A stretch of DNA of 64,000 nucleotides, from positions 372,001 through 436,000 of the forward strand of contig QYRS01000007.1 in assembly GCA_006503535.1 (NCBI GenBank). The letters are read 5' to 3'. The notes below the pieces were generated by a model, which made no database searches, was not told the origin of the DNA, and saw only the letters and a program-made list of their open reading frames with translations. How positions within the stretch are numbered: position 1 is the first letter of the stretch; the number at the start of each line of letters is the position of its first letter. Shown in pieces: positions 35,640 through 47,926 of this stretch. Source of the stretch: Arthrinium phaeospermum (Eukaryota > Ascomycota > Sordariomycetes > Amphisphaeriales > Apiosporaceae). The position numbers were made by a program, and so were the translations under genes.

Positions 35640-36811
35640 AATCGTTCTCCCAATGAGTAGACACTCCTCCAGTCAATCCCGCAATGTATCCACCCACGTC
35701 ATGAAAGGCAATCGGTTACCAGAGGGTGGTCAGCCGATAAGATTGTATCCAAGGTCCAAATTGACGCCTTCTCTATTGGTATAAGAAGGCGATTAGGAAG
35801 AGAAAACTCGCAAGGTGATTGGTTGCCCATGAAGAGAATATCATCCATCTTGTTGCGATCAAGGCCCCGAGTTGCAAGTTCTTCGAGCACATTGGTTCAT
35901 AGAATGAATGTGTAGTCGGGGCCAAGGCATATATTGTGCAGAAGTACTACCTGCATGCTTGCCAGTACTGAATCATTGCCAGTTCTATCAAAGACAGGTT
36001 GACGACAACTAGTAGGGCGGTTTCACGACATCTTAAAACTAACATTGCTGTTGGTGGGCTGTGGATGGTCGTACGAAAGACAATGCATTCCTGCATATAA
36101 TACTCTGGCAGGTGGTCGCATGTGACGTGACCCATATGCATATCACGGTTACACCTAGCGATCTGCTGGAGGTCGCGGGGAACCCGGACCGGGCTGCGAA
36201 AACGCCTATATCGGACTGTCCTGCATCCGCCTATTCCCGCCCAGCCATGATAAGAAAAACACCACCACAGAGCGGGAAGATCCCCGACACAAGACAGTTG
36301 GGTGGCTTCTCGGCCATCTGCATGATTCCATGATGACCTCACATTGGACATTAGCGCTCACTCAGCAGCATTGTGTCACAGAGCCGATACGCCGAGACAA
36401 TACGCCACGACGCGGCAGCCAGTCTCGGAGACCGACTCGTGCAACATAATCTTGTAGAAGGGCATTTCAGATAGTACACTATTTGAAGCGAGGACCGAGC
36501 GGTACTTTCCGAATGCGTTTGCTGGCAGCTACGGGAAGGGCCGCGGGGGAACGCAATGCCCCCTTACGGGTTTAGTTTGCCTGTGTACATACGAAGAAGC
36601 TACGACTCCTGGATTATGCAATGCCTGGACCACAGGGGCCGTACAAAGTTCAAAGACGGTCAAACTTGGAGAGCGATCAGGGGCTAGCAATTGCCGATAA
36701 ATTGTACTAGGTCCTTGAAAACTACAGACTCCCTGTTTGCCCGCCACTCGGGATCCTAATTAATCCCTCCTCTCCAAAGATTGAAAACGGCCGTTCTCTG
36801 CTCTCATTCTA
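35640..36811. other. Intergenic between synthase and first P450
   Basis: Searched on the minus strand for a missing N-terminal SAT domain or other synthase exon; none seen. Only short frames are present. Confidence 0.5.
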
Positions 36812-38912
36812 TCACCGATCACGCTTCTTCAAGGTGCAGTGGAGTCCCTGCTGTCTAAAAAAGAACCGGTTCTCCATCTTGAGACCGTTGGGATTGTGGA
36901 TGTGTATCTGGCATTATCAGCTCTTAGACCTATCGGGAGCAAGTATCAGGCTGGACTTACGTCGTAGTTCATAATCAAATAGGGGACAAGTTTCTTCACC
37001 TCGAATATGCCGATATGCTTGCCGAGACAGACGCGTCTCCCGGCTCCAAACTAAATCCCCGAGACCGTCAGTGACCAGGATGAGCTGCACGCCAGAAGGC
37101 AAAACATAACAAAACTCACTGTGAGCAATCCCTGCTCCATTTTCTTTCTGCGCTGTTCGTCGCCGACGAGCCAACGCTCCGGGTCCCACTCCTCGACGTT
37201 GTCGCCGAAAGTCGCCTTGTGCCTGTTCACTACGTAGGGGTTGCCACCGACCAAGGTGCCCGGGGGCAAGTACGTGCCCAGCACCTCGACGCCACCGGCG
37301 GGCACCACTCGCTCGAGCGGGAGAGCGAACGGCGGGTGGATCCGGGCCGCCTCGTTGACGCAGGCGTCCAGATAGGGCAGGTCGCGCACCTCGCTCCATT
37401 TGGGGAATGGGCGCGAGAGGTTGGCGTCGACGAGCTCCTGTTGCAGTTTCTGGAGCGTGTCGGGGTGGGATAGTAGGAAGTCTGCCGCGTGAGGGTTCAA
37501 ATATGGCTGTCAATGGGGAGTACAAGGGCAGAGTACAAGGGCAGGGCCTGCTTGAAGGGAGGGAGACTCACTCCAGTTGGGTTAGTCGTGATGTTTGAAA
37601 ATGGGAAATAGGGATAGAAGCTTACCACATGACAGTTTTCATCAATGATCCAACTGAATCGGAGCCGGCAATGACATTTGAGAATGTCCAGGCAGTAGAG
37701 GCCCTACAAAACAATTTTGATGTTAACTGCCTACATGTGGTGCCTTGATGGATATCGCTGGAAATGGGGTTCTCACCAGGGCGGGATATCCGAGTTCGCG
37801 TTCTGAATCTCCAGAAATCGGGAGAGAAAGTCTCTATCCCCTGTCTTCTTGATGGTCTCGGTCTCGGCATCATCAGGACAGGCGAGACGTTCGCGGATGG
37901 CTTTTCCCACAAACCCGAGAATCGTCATCCCGGGGGTCCGCCGGATAGTGTGGATCAGCCTGTTCTTGTATAGCAGCTTGTCAAGCCAGGTTATTTGTGT
38001 CATCTGGAAACAGACCGATGTCAGCGTATGGTGGAACAGCTCCGAACCATTTTCACCGCCATGTCACACAATCCATTCAGGGGTATCAAGCAGATTGGGG
38101 AAGAACACAAACAGGTGCTGCCGTCTTGAAGAATTGGAAGATGGCATTCAGCATGCCCCCCACGTCCCGGCCTTGGTCAAGGAAACCGTAGCGCTTGGAA
38201 AACGACATGGTGCCCATGACGTCAAAGGCGAAATACTGCATCCAGTCGCCCAGGTCAAACGTATCTCCGCTAGCCAAGAACCGCCGGTCGAGCTGAGTCG
38301 ATAGGCAGGAGAGGACCTCTTCCACCAGGCCCTCGAATGACGTGGCGTTGGAAAGAGCAAAGAGGGGCGCGATGGGGCTCTTGAGCCGTTTATGGATCTG
38401 CTCGTCCTGCGTGTTGAACACGGCCAGCATGGAGCCGCGTTCGCGCGTGTAGGGTCGCAGCGTGGCGTAAAAGTCACTCTACCAAAGGAAGAGGGATTGG
38501 TCAATGAAACAGGGCGTCTTCCGAACAAGATGGTCGGCGAGGCAGTACTTACCTTGGGAAAACCAGGCCGGAAGGGGTAGATGGTGGGGATGGCGTCCGG
38601 ATTGCTGACAGACACCATACGCGGCCCCAGGCGCACGATATCGCCGTATCTCGCATGTGCAGCCCGGTGGTACTGATGCGCGCGGCCGGTCATGACCCAC
38701 CAGCTCCTGGGAAGGTTTGTGAAACTGGCCAAGAAGGGGCCGGGGACGTGCCTCAACGCCGACCACGCCCGGAACGCCCGCAGGAACGCCACCGTCAGCA
38801 CGAGGCCTGCAGCCAATAGTATCAGCTGAACGCCGTGCATGTGGCTTATGCGGTCCCCGATTAACTGGGACACCGAGATGGCGGCAGAGTGGATTTGGTG
38901 ATTTTGTGCCAT
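36812..38912 (-). CDS. Cytochrome P450 (first of two in cluster)
   Basis: Multi-exon gene on the synthase strand: 38912-38553, 38478-38113, 38003-37777, 37703-37626, an exon from about 37506 to 37130, then exons with the haem loop and the 3' end to the TGA at 36812. An N-terminal anchor ([18 protein letters not shown]) is followed by the proline hinge HVPGP, the I-helix AGSDSV (usually AGxDTT), the K-helix NEAARIHPP, the PERW region and the haem-binding [10 protein letters not shown] (about 37035). It would sit in the endoplasmic reticulum membrane and oxidise the polyketide. The join between 37626 and about 37506 cannot be made in frame with standard sites, so a one-base error or an unseen small exon is likely there. 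The intron contains a tandem duplication of GAGTACAAGGGCA. Confidence 0.82.
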
Positions 38913-38941
38913 GACTGATAAGGGGTTGTTGGAAACCTCTC

Positions 38942-39184
38942 TCAAGTTACGGACTTTGTGTGAAACAACGACATTTTGAGACTATATAACTGACATAGCG
39001 AGAAGTTGGATCGGAGGGGCGAGGGCATACTGTCGGCCACGTCGGTGTGCCGAGAGAACTTACGAAGCAATTGATGCGTAGCGGCAACAATTGCCGGCTG
39101 CAAGTATGCTCCTTGACTTCCATCTAACACTCTTCAACCGTAGGGCAAGTCCATAACACGGCCATGGTGGTGACGAAAGTGATA
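38942..39184. other. Upstream region of first P450
   Basis: About 250 bases between the P450 start and the TIR element, including its likely promoter. The element ends 270 bases from the start codon. Confidence 0.4.
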
Positions 39185-39961
39185 AGATCGACGACCCTGC
39201 TGCGCACCACCCCTGCTACGCACCACCCATCACCACCAAAAACACCCGATTTCAACCACAAATATCTCGACCACTTTATATAATAATAAAAATAAAAATA
39301 TTTAAAATATATTATAGAATTTAGAGTTTAATAATATGAATTTAAAAAAAATCAAAAAAATCGGGATCTACTTTTAAATTAAGTTTAAAGTTTTTATCGC
39401 GAAAATCGATACCTTTTTATTTTAATAAATTTATATTATAATTTAAAAATAAAAATTATAGAAAAATTTAGAAAAATTAAATATAATAAGATTTTAAATT
39501 TCGAAACTTTAATTTAAAGGGATTATTTTTATTTTTAAGCTTAAAGTTTTTCCCTAAGAAATTAAATGGAGAAAATTAGATTTTCTTAAATAACTTAATA
39601 AATAACTTTTTTAGAAAGTTTTTATTAAAGAATTTAAATCCGTATTAAAAAAAGGAATATAAAAGGTATTTAAAATTTTAAAATCTATTTAATATTAACG
39701 TTATTTTTAAAGAGTTATATTTCTTAGGAATTCCTATATATTTTAAAATTTTATTTTTTAAAGTTATATTTCTCTACTTTAAAATTTTTATTATTTTTGA
39801 AAAATTAAATTCTCTCGATAAATTTAAATTCTATTTTTAAAACTATTTTTATTTTATTTTTACGATTTTATTTCGATTTTCTACGTAGGGGCTGAAAATG
39901 CGTTTTTTGGTGGTGATGGGTGGTGCGTGGCAGGGGTGGTGCGTAGCAGGGTCGCCGATCT
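39185..39961. mobile_element. TIR element with AT-rich interior, TA-flanked (MITE-like or RIP-degraded mariner type)
   Basis: A 777-base element with GC-rich terminal inverted repeats of 58 bases, left 39185-39242 and right 39904-39961, starting AGATCGRCGACCCTGCTRCG and differing at three sites, all transitions. TA dinucleotides flank both ends (39183-39184 and 39962-39963), as expected of a Tc1/mariner/pogo-type target duplication. Each terminal repeat contains a tandem pair of CTGCYRCGCACCACCC-like units. The 660-base interior is extremely AT-rich with no open frame. It may be a non-autonomous element, or a transposon whose interior was converted by repeat-induced point mutation. It lies between the two P450 genes of the cluster. 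Confidence 0.85.
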
Positions 39962-39963
39962 TA

Positions 39964-40774
39964 GATCATACACGCTGTTCAGGAAGGGGTAATACACTGC
40001 GAGCGGAAAGTACCAATTGCCGCTTAGAATTTAGCGTATGGGTTCTTATCAACACGACTCCGGGAGGTGAATGGGTTTTGACTATATTGGATATATCATC
40101 AGTATCATGCCATACATTGTAGCTACTGCGTGCATGACCGGCAATTGATAGGATATGCAACTTTTCGGCATTGCTATTTGGGTTGCGCCCGCATGCTACA
40201 TGCCTAAGTAATCGTTATCTATGCCGATGCATGAAAGCTTAGCCAGTTAGCACTAACCACATACTTACTCCTTAGGCTGGTAAGCTTAGTCGATGATCAC
40301 GTAGGGGGGGGATCCTGTTATGGATGGTACTTTCCCGTTATCACCCGTTTTGACCCCTTGTGTCTATCAAATTCGTTAATGATCATCTTTCCACCTCGCA
40401 TTCAATCTCGGCCGAGTATATGTGACAGGCATGGGTTGACAGTCACGAGAACATCGAGATGCCTAAATCGCGTATGAAGGGACGTGATACCGGCGGTAAG
40501 GTCAATCTAAGTATCAGTACTTGGCGGTTCTCACGATAGGCTCACCTCTTATCTGCTGCCGAAACCGGGGGCATGCTTTGTCTTGGTCGCTAGACTAAGT
40601 TTTATCCAGGTGTAGGCCGAATAGCGAACTTCCGAGGGAAAGGGGGTTTAATCCATACCAAGTATTCCTGGCAGAAACAAGAAAGTGACGAAGGGCAGTC
40701 GTCCCATTTCCATACAGGGCGGCGTACAGAACACCATCCCTCGTCGTCGCTTTCACACACATGCAATTACCATC
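39964..40774. other. Upstream region of second P450
   Basis: No gene recognised. Contains the promoter of the P450 starting at 40775 and one copy of a 26-base repeat also found at 57653. Confidence 0.4.
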
Positions 40775-42687
40775 ATGGATTCATTCTCGAGCTTTGCATC
40801 CCTTGATGTGTTTCTGGGACACATCACTCTTGCCCGTCTGGCGGGTTGTTGGGGGTTGTTCTGGCTCCTTCGCGCCTTGTACAATGTCTCGCCTCTGCAT
40901 CCTCTCTCCCATATCCCTGGGCCGAAGCTCGCAGCAGCAACGTTCCTCTACGAGGCCTGGTTCGACCTGGTCCGTGGAGGCCGATATACTCATGAGATCA
41001 GAAGGCTGCATGCTGTCGATGGTATGATGATGTCGTCTCGAATCCATGGGCTTGATTCTCACCACGTCACAAAACAGGGCCAGTCGTGCGGATCAACCCA
41101 GAGGAACTACACTTCAACGACATTGGGTTCAGCGACGAGATCTATGCGGCCGGCGGCCGCAGGCGGGACAAGCAGACGCACTTTCTTAACTTCATGGCAG
41201 GACCCATTACTCAGTCCATGTTCGCGACGGTCGACCATGACCACCACCGCCTCCGACGCAGCGCGGTCAACAAGTTTTTCTCCCGGGCGCAGATCTTGAA
41301 GCTCGAGACCAATATCAAGGAGATGGTGGATCAGCTGTGCGAGAAGATGATCCGTCTAGGTATGTCCCATCTCTCCTGCTGCCCAATCCGTGCAGGCCTG
41401 ACTTGCTGATCTTGAAAAGGCGGCGGCTCGAAGAGACCCTTTGATGTGACTACGGCCTACAGTTGCTTCACCGCCGATGTCATCTCCGGCTACTGCTTCG
41501 ACGAGCCATTCGGCTTCGTGCGACAGGTAAGCAGCAACCCCCAGAATTAAGTAGCCAGCCAACTCTCTAACAGCTCAATACCAGCCAAACTGGGAGCCCA
41601 ACTTCCGAGAACCCCTGAACGCCATGCTCGGCCTCATCTACGTCTTCCGCTTCTTCCCGCTCCTCAAAGTCCTCGTCGACATCCTCCCCCTCTTCGCCAA
41701 GTGGGTCGGAGGCGACGTCGGCCGCATGCTGAAAGAGTCCAACGAGGCGATGCCCGCCCGGGTCCGCAAGGCCACCGAGGACGTCGCCGCCGGCAAGGTC
41801 CACGACAACGCCAGCATCTTTGCCGCCATCATCGGGTCTTCGCTGCCCGGCGTGGAGAAAACGGACCGCAGGCTCGGCGGCGAGGGCTTCTCTATGATTT
41901 CGGCCGGCACGGAAACTACTGCGGTGGGTTTCTTGCTCTACGTTTCTTCCCTCCAGATAAGCACATTGAAAAGCTGATGATCGTCGTGGTGGGGTGTTAA
42001 TGGCAGTGGACACTAACGGTCGCCACCTTCCATCTCCTCAACCAGCCGGCGACGCTGGAGCGGCTGACCGAGGAGCTCCGAGAGTCCGACGCGCTCAACA
42101 GGTCGTGGTTCGCGCTGGAGAAGCTGCCGTACTTGGGGGCCGTCGTCAACGAGGCCCTACGGCTCTCGTACGGCGTCACGGCACGGACGCCGCGGATCGC
42201 GCCCTACGAGACACTGTCGTACCGCGGCCAGTTCCGCGGCCGCTCGGTGAGCTACGCCATCCCGGCCGGCACGCCCATGGGCATGTCCAGCGGTATCAAC
42301 CACCACAACGAGGACGTCTACCCCGACTCCTACGCCTTCCGGCCCGAGCGGTGGCTCGAGGCGAGTGCCGACCAGCGCCGCCAGATGGAGAATAGCCTGA
42401 CGTCGTTCGGAAAGGGTAGTAGGGTTTGCTTGGGCATGCAGTGAGCACTCCTTCTCTTTCTGTTTTTCACAAAATTGGCTTCGTGGCGCTGATCAATACT
42501 TTCGTCGCACAGGTTGGCGTACGCCAATATGTATCTGGCGCTGGCGGCCTTGACCTTGCGCGTCTTCCCGTCGATGAAACTTTTCGAGACGGACGTGACG
42601 GATGTCGCGTGGGACTGTGACTATTTCGTTCCGGTTACTCGCAAGGGGAGCAAGGGGGTCAGAGTTCTGATTGATAGGCGTACGTAG
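40775..42687 (+). CDS. Cytochrome P450 (second of two in cluster)
   Basis: Six exons, all in phase: 40775-41021, 41078-41359, 41420-41526, 41585-41923, 42007-42440 and 42513-42687, giving 527 residues with no defects. The N-terminus has a membrane anchor ([17 protein letters not shown]) and hinge HIPGPKLAA. The I-helix motif AGTETTA, K-helix [16 protein letters not shown] and the haem loop [11 protein letters not shown] are intact. The segment [19 protein letters not shown] is typical of the large fungal group that includes trichodiene oxygenase-like P450s. It is transcribed away from the first P450, with the TIR element between them. Probably an ER-bound tailoring oxygenase of the cluster; the reaction is unknown. 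Confidence 0.93.
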
Positions 42688-44718
42688 ACAGCTAGGTTCC
42701 CACGACATATGGCTTAGAGCATTTGGGCAAACCTTCCCACCTCTCGGTGCGATTGAAAAAGTAGCAATAGGACAGTAGTTTGACTCGATACTACTTGATC
42801 GTTCGTAACAGTTTACCACGACACACGGTCCGAATAAAATGTATAACATGATCAGAACTCTTGTTCAGTCTTGCTTCTATTTGATCATGTAAACAATGCT
42901 AAGTCCACCGGCAATCAATGTAGGTCGACAAGTTAATCACCATTGTGTACCATATGGCGGCTCCCACGAACAAGCGAAGCTGGGAATACACTGCCCGTTC
43001 GGCCAGTTGGGCCTCTACGATGGTTTGGGCTGCCAGGGGGATGACCGCCAGGTTTGAACGCCCTTGAGGCCCGCGGAACCAAGCAAGACCTCGCTTCGGC
43101 CGGCAACGGAGGCAAAGCTATCGAATCTGATGGAGTCCAGGTTATGAAGGACATTCTCCAATGAAGAGGAGAATAGTTTGGTAACCATGGTGGTATGGTA
43201 TTGTTTTGGTAGTCACTCAGCCTTGATCTGGTATCAGAAATGCAAGAAACAGCAACTGTGTCCGGCCGCTGCGGTCGGGCCCGGCCTCGGCTTTTTCGCC
43301 GGCTGCCACAACCCCTGGCAGATTCCATTCACCCCCACGCTGGCTGGTTTGGTCTCAAATGCCGTGGAAGGTACAGGTACATGCAAACAAATGCGATGCC
43401 CAATTCGCTTACACGCACATTCGTCAGCATGATGTATATCTGGGGTAGCACAAGAGAAACTGAAGCATGCACCTTTCTTCCGGCACTTCCCGAGTTTGAC
43501 AAGACCCAAATGAGCATGGCTGATGGCAGCTTATCTGGTCACGCATTGCCTAATCTGGGGGTACCTACAGGTGTCAGTCATGTTGTGTAACATGTAAGCT
43601 CCCATGTACCCATATACGGAATGAGGGGCTAAGTTGCGAAGGTGGCCTGGTAGTATGTCCAGAGTCTAAGTAAGTACCTCGTAAGTAGCAACTATCTATC
43701 TACAAACCATTCACATGACTCCCGACTTGTATCTTATCGCAACAACCATGAGTAGAGAGTTCCTCATTCGGCATGGCCGTGGACCACAGTTGCTCGGACC
43801 CCCAGGCTCAGTGATGGTAATAGCGAATTTTCAGGGTCTTTTGAACTCCCCGCCAAGACATAGCAGATTCGTTCCTGGGTCAGTTAACTCACTTTGTACG
43901 AGCCCGTGTGAATTGTTGATATTGCATGTATTCCAGGCAGTTGAGCAATTCGGCAACATGGTGGTTGAGAATGTTTCTGGGATCACATAGTTGGCAGCTG
44001 TCCTGATGTTGATTCTTTCCTTCATCGTCTTCCGCGTCTACTTTCATCATCTCTATCGAGTTATTGGCTCACTTTAAGGGTGCGCGTCGCCCCTTTGCGT
44101 CTACAACATCGGCTACTTGGGCATCGAGGCTCGCCTACAACGCCAAGGTACTGGGTCACGCCCAATCCGGTGTCCGTCTCCGACGTCGCCGCCCTGTACA
44201 ACATCCAGGTAGCCAACGGCGGGTTTCTCAAAGACATTTGTTGCTCGAACTTGGATATGGGCCCTGTAGAAACCATATACTCGACCTGCTGGACCTCTGT
44301 GCCCGTCTCTCCCTCGATCTGATGTCGAGGTATCTTCTAGACGAGGCGCACGGTGGCTCGCTCCCGGCAAGGACTCGGGACTACGGTCCACGGCGGTCCA
44401 GCATGGAGACGATTTTGCTAATCTTCAGTGGAGACCTGTATCAAGTGGTCCAAGACGCATGAAGAACGTATCGAGCTGCTGGAGTGGTTTGACGCGGAAA
44501 TAAAGGGGCACAGAATAGGGGTAGAGTAGGCCCGTCTGGTGTAAACAATATGTCTAAAAAAGAAGAATACAAAAAGAAAATCTGTCTAAGTGTCTTGGAC
44601 TAATAAGAAATCTATCCTTCTTCCACTCGATATATCCTCTTCACTCTATTGCTTTCGCACTGGAAACATATGTAGTGGCCAATGATCAAAATTCCATAAT
44701 AAGAAATAAACAGGAGCT
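42688..44718. other. Two-kilobase gap with weak coding traces
   Basis: No gene that I can defend. A plus-strand stretch near 44140-44300 (YWVTPNPVSVSDVAALYNIQ, LDMGPVETIYSTCW) and a minus-strand cysteine-rich frame at 43234-43509 read somewhat like protein. Neither has a start, splice structure or family that I recognise. Confidence 0.4.
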
Positions 44719-46791
44719 TTAGTTTCCGTTCTTGATGCTATCGGCAATCTTCTCGCCCAGCATGTCTGTGTTCACCGTCAGCTTGTTTCACCGATATTTC
44801 CCTTAGGGCTGTGTCAAAGGACGCGAGACTTACAGACTGTAGCTTGCGGAAGCCCAGGAGGCAGGAACGGGAAGGCGGAGGCATCGACAACGCGTACTAC
44901 ATGCGGACAAAATGAGTATGCATCTTGCATCACCCAGGGGAAGAGAAGACTCACGGTTCTTGACCCCGTACACGCGCGCGTGGTTATCCACGACCGCGTA
45001 CGCGTCGTTAGACTTGCCCATGCGACAAGTCGAGCTGACGTGGAACATGGTGTTAAAGCTCTCCTGAATATGGCGATGAATCTCGTCGTCCGTGCGGACC
45101 GCCGAGCCCGGGTAGAACTCGGACCCAATGGTCAGGTTAGCCATGGAGGGCGCCTCGAAGATATTCCGGAGGCGCTTGAAGCCGGCCACGACGAGATCAA
45201 TATCACGCTGCGTCGTCATCCAGTTGGGGTTGATGAGCGGCCGGTCCCGCATGCGGCCCGACGCAATGCTGACGTTGCCGACCGACGACGGCGCCACCAG
45301 CGTCGCCAGCAACGTGGCGTACATGGCCCCGTCGCGCGGGACCGCGGGGGTGCTCCAGAAGTCGCCCACGAGGTTCGGCAGGGTGAAGTACTGGATCTCG
45401 GGCCAGTCGTCGGGCAGCCCCGCGAGCTCGGCGCGCGTCTCGGGCGCGAACGCGGCGCGCATCTCCTCGGGAACCTTCTCGTAGGCGGCGAAGTCGCCGC
45501 CGGGGCTCGCCAGCGGGCCCGTCCCGTTGGTGTTAAAAGCGGCTTCGGCCCGCTGCTGGGCGTCGCCGTACGAAAGCGCCGTGGCCGTCTCGACGTTGAC
45601 GCGGTACCCGATGCCGAAGTAGACGTGGTCGTTCATGTTGCGGCCCACGCCCGGCCGGTCGGCGACTACGGTGATTTTGTGGCGGCGCAGGATCTCGGCG
45701 GGGCCCACCCCGGAGACCTGCAGCAGCTGTGGCGACAGGAAGGTGCCGCCTGATACAATCACCTCGCGTTTAGCCGCCAGGGTGTAAGTCCGGTTGCCAG
45801 TGCTGACTTGCACGCCGCTCGCGGTCTTGTTCTTGTCAAAGAGGATGCGCTCAGCGAGTGTTAGGTCGAAGACTGCCAGGTTCGGACGGGACTTGACGGG
45901 CGTCAAGAAGGCCGTCTCGGCCGACGCTCGGTGTCCGTTGGTCGGGTTGATGGCCGATGTCAGCCAGGAAGAACCATTCAGGCGGCCGTCGATGAAGGGT
46001 TTGGAGCCCGGGATGCCGACGGATTCCATGGCGGCCCCGATCCAGGTGCTAAAGGTCTGGGGCCATGACGAGTACGAAACGTCCAGGGGGCCCCCTTTCG
46101 CGGCGGTCCCAGGGGGAGGCTGCGAAGTCGAGGCATTTGCAAGACGGGTCTCCTCGTTGGGCGGCGTGAGGTTCATGCTTTTGCGGTAGTAGAACGACGA
46201 AGAATCGTATGCGTACGATTTATCTCCCACCGTGTCTGCCCACCGCTGGAGGGCACCTGCTGTGGTCTGTGTATAGCCCATGTAGTTCAGGTTGGTGCTG
46301 CCTCCAAGCTGGTGTGTTCTCGTTAGTCCAAGAAAGTCTTTATAGATTTGAAACTGACTGGATTCGGCTTACCGATTTCCCACGAGCGTAGTGTATTCTC
46401 TGCCCATTGGCTCCCTATCGATCTGTTAGCCCTCAGATAACACACAGTTGCTGTGAAGTGGAATCCCTACTGCTTGCGGAGTGGTGACGAAGCCCCACTC
46501 GTCCAACGGGTTCGTGTCATTGGGAGCCTTGAGGTTGTAAAAATAGTCATATGCCGGAACCTGGCTTTGGTTGCCTGTCACTGAAGTCGACCATGTGCCG
46601 GCCTCGATGACCGCGACAGACACCGATGGGTCCTCAGACAGTCGGTTTGCCACGGTCAAACCACCCGGTCCGGCTCCGACGATAACGTAGTCGAAGGAAA
46701 GGCTGCTGTTGGTGTGTTGAGGAGCGGCGCTGGTGAGGCGCAGTCCTGCGATGACAGCCAACGCTGCGAGGGGTTCTGATGTCGTCTTCAT
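44719..46791 (-). CDS. GMC-family FAD oxidoreductase
   Basis: Five exons, all in phase: 46791-46471, 46414-46373, 46308-44955, 44896-44834 and 44765-44719, giving 608 residues. There is a signal-peptide-like N-terminus ([16 protein letters not shown]). The FAD-binding motif GAGPGG is at residues 39-44 and the second GMC signature is [36 protein letters not shown] and [13 protein letters not shown] follow. The C-terminal substrate domain carries [11 protein letters not shown] and the ending [28 protein letters not shown]. Fungal relatives include glucose oxidase-like and aryl-alcohol oxidase-like enzymes and versicolorin B synthase, which acts in a polyketide pathway. Its position suggests oxidation or ring closure of the cluster product, possibly in the secretory route. 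A TATA-like box lies 90 bases upstream. Confidence 0.92.
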
Positions 46792-46879
46792 TGTACACAC
46801 TAATAGAGCTGGTTTGATTTATATGACCTCGTCAAAGTTGGACACAGACTTTCATTCATCTTGGCGAACAGAATGGGCC

Positions 46880-46887
46880 TATTTATA
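46880..46887 (-). promoter_or_regulatory. TATA-like box of the GMC oxidoreductase
   Basis: TATAAATA on the minus strand about 90 bases upstream of the ATG at 46791. Confidence 0.35.
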
Positions 46888-47926
46888 CACAACAATACCT
46901 CCGTAAAACAACCATCAACCCTGGGTCGCAAAGAAAGCCATCAACACGACACGAATTCCACCTCCAAGACGCTGAGTCGCTTTCCGGACCCCCCAGCTTG
47001 CCAAAGCTGAGAATGAAGAGGATCTAGGTCAAGTGATGCAAACCATTGGTCTCAGCAACCCGATAACGAGTGTTCTGAAGGATTGCTGACCATGTGTAGG
47101 ATCGCTGAGTCGGGTGGCTTCCCTTGTTGGGTATTTAGCTGCTGCCCTGGCTCGGTGGCGCCTAGCCCAGGCGGACAAGAGTATATTTGGAATCCTTCAG
47201 CTTCTTTCTCAGCAAGGGCTCTCTGTTGGGGGCGAGCACGTTCGGGGCTACCGATGACCCCTGAATGTGTTGAAAGACCAGTGACTGTATCTATTTCTGG
47301 TCCTGATTCAATGTTGCCAAACGTCTCCATATCTTCATCCGATCAAGACTGATAGTCAATAGGGCTGTGTATTAACAGGCCACTGTTAACCACGTGAATT
47401 CCAGACTCCTTCAGGGGTAAAGGACATGGACACGGTGGTGGTAGCTTGCCTTGCCGTCCGTACTACTAGGAAAGTTGATGCAGTGCTAGTGGGCCAATCA
47501 TATTGCATTGAATGGTATTACTGACTGGGGCCCAGACGGATGTCATCCAGTCCCCTCCATCTAAGCTTTACACTCAGAATGGGATAAGGGCCGCGCGGAT
47601 GGTTCGGTGAAGAAGAACAACATCAAAATATATCTTCGCAGGTACCCATGTACGTAGAGGTACCTCGCCAGGTACCTCCTATGTAATACGTCGGTACATG
47701 TTCGATACTTGGTGGGAAACGGTGCGTCGTGTAAGCAAGCATATCTTCGGGCTTACCTTCTTATCTTTGGCCGAAAAGCGCGAGCAACTCCGGCATGTTA
47801 CACGAAATCGGTACCTTGGCGCAACAGGATGGTGCAAGCTTGATCAACTACTTATTGCGCGGGCTCTCTGCCTGGCACGGGTCAACGTAATGTATCATCT
47901 CACGAAAGCCCTCGCCCCCTGCAAAC
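46888..47926. other. Divergent intergenic region between GMC and MBL genes
   Basis: Likely bidirectional promoter region. Around 47640-47699 it has several close copies of GGTACC-centred words. No gene seen; the in-frame extension of the hydrolase into this region is not protein-like. Confidence 0.45.

Noticed and set aside
35540..36811. Search for a SAT domain or extra exon upstream of the synthase
   Set aside because: No SAT-like sequence or synthase-like frame on the minus strand. The TATA-like box just upstream of 35439 also argues against further exons.
43234..43509. Cysteine-rich 91-codon minus-strand frame as a small secreted protein
   Set aside because: No signal peptide, and cysteine spacing fits no family I know; an equally long frame exists on the other strand.
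47698..47926. Upstream extension of the hydrolase frame
   Set aside because: Open by chance. The residues before the Met at 47927 have no family resemblance, and the spliced model starting there gives a better N-terminus.
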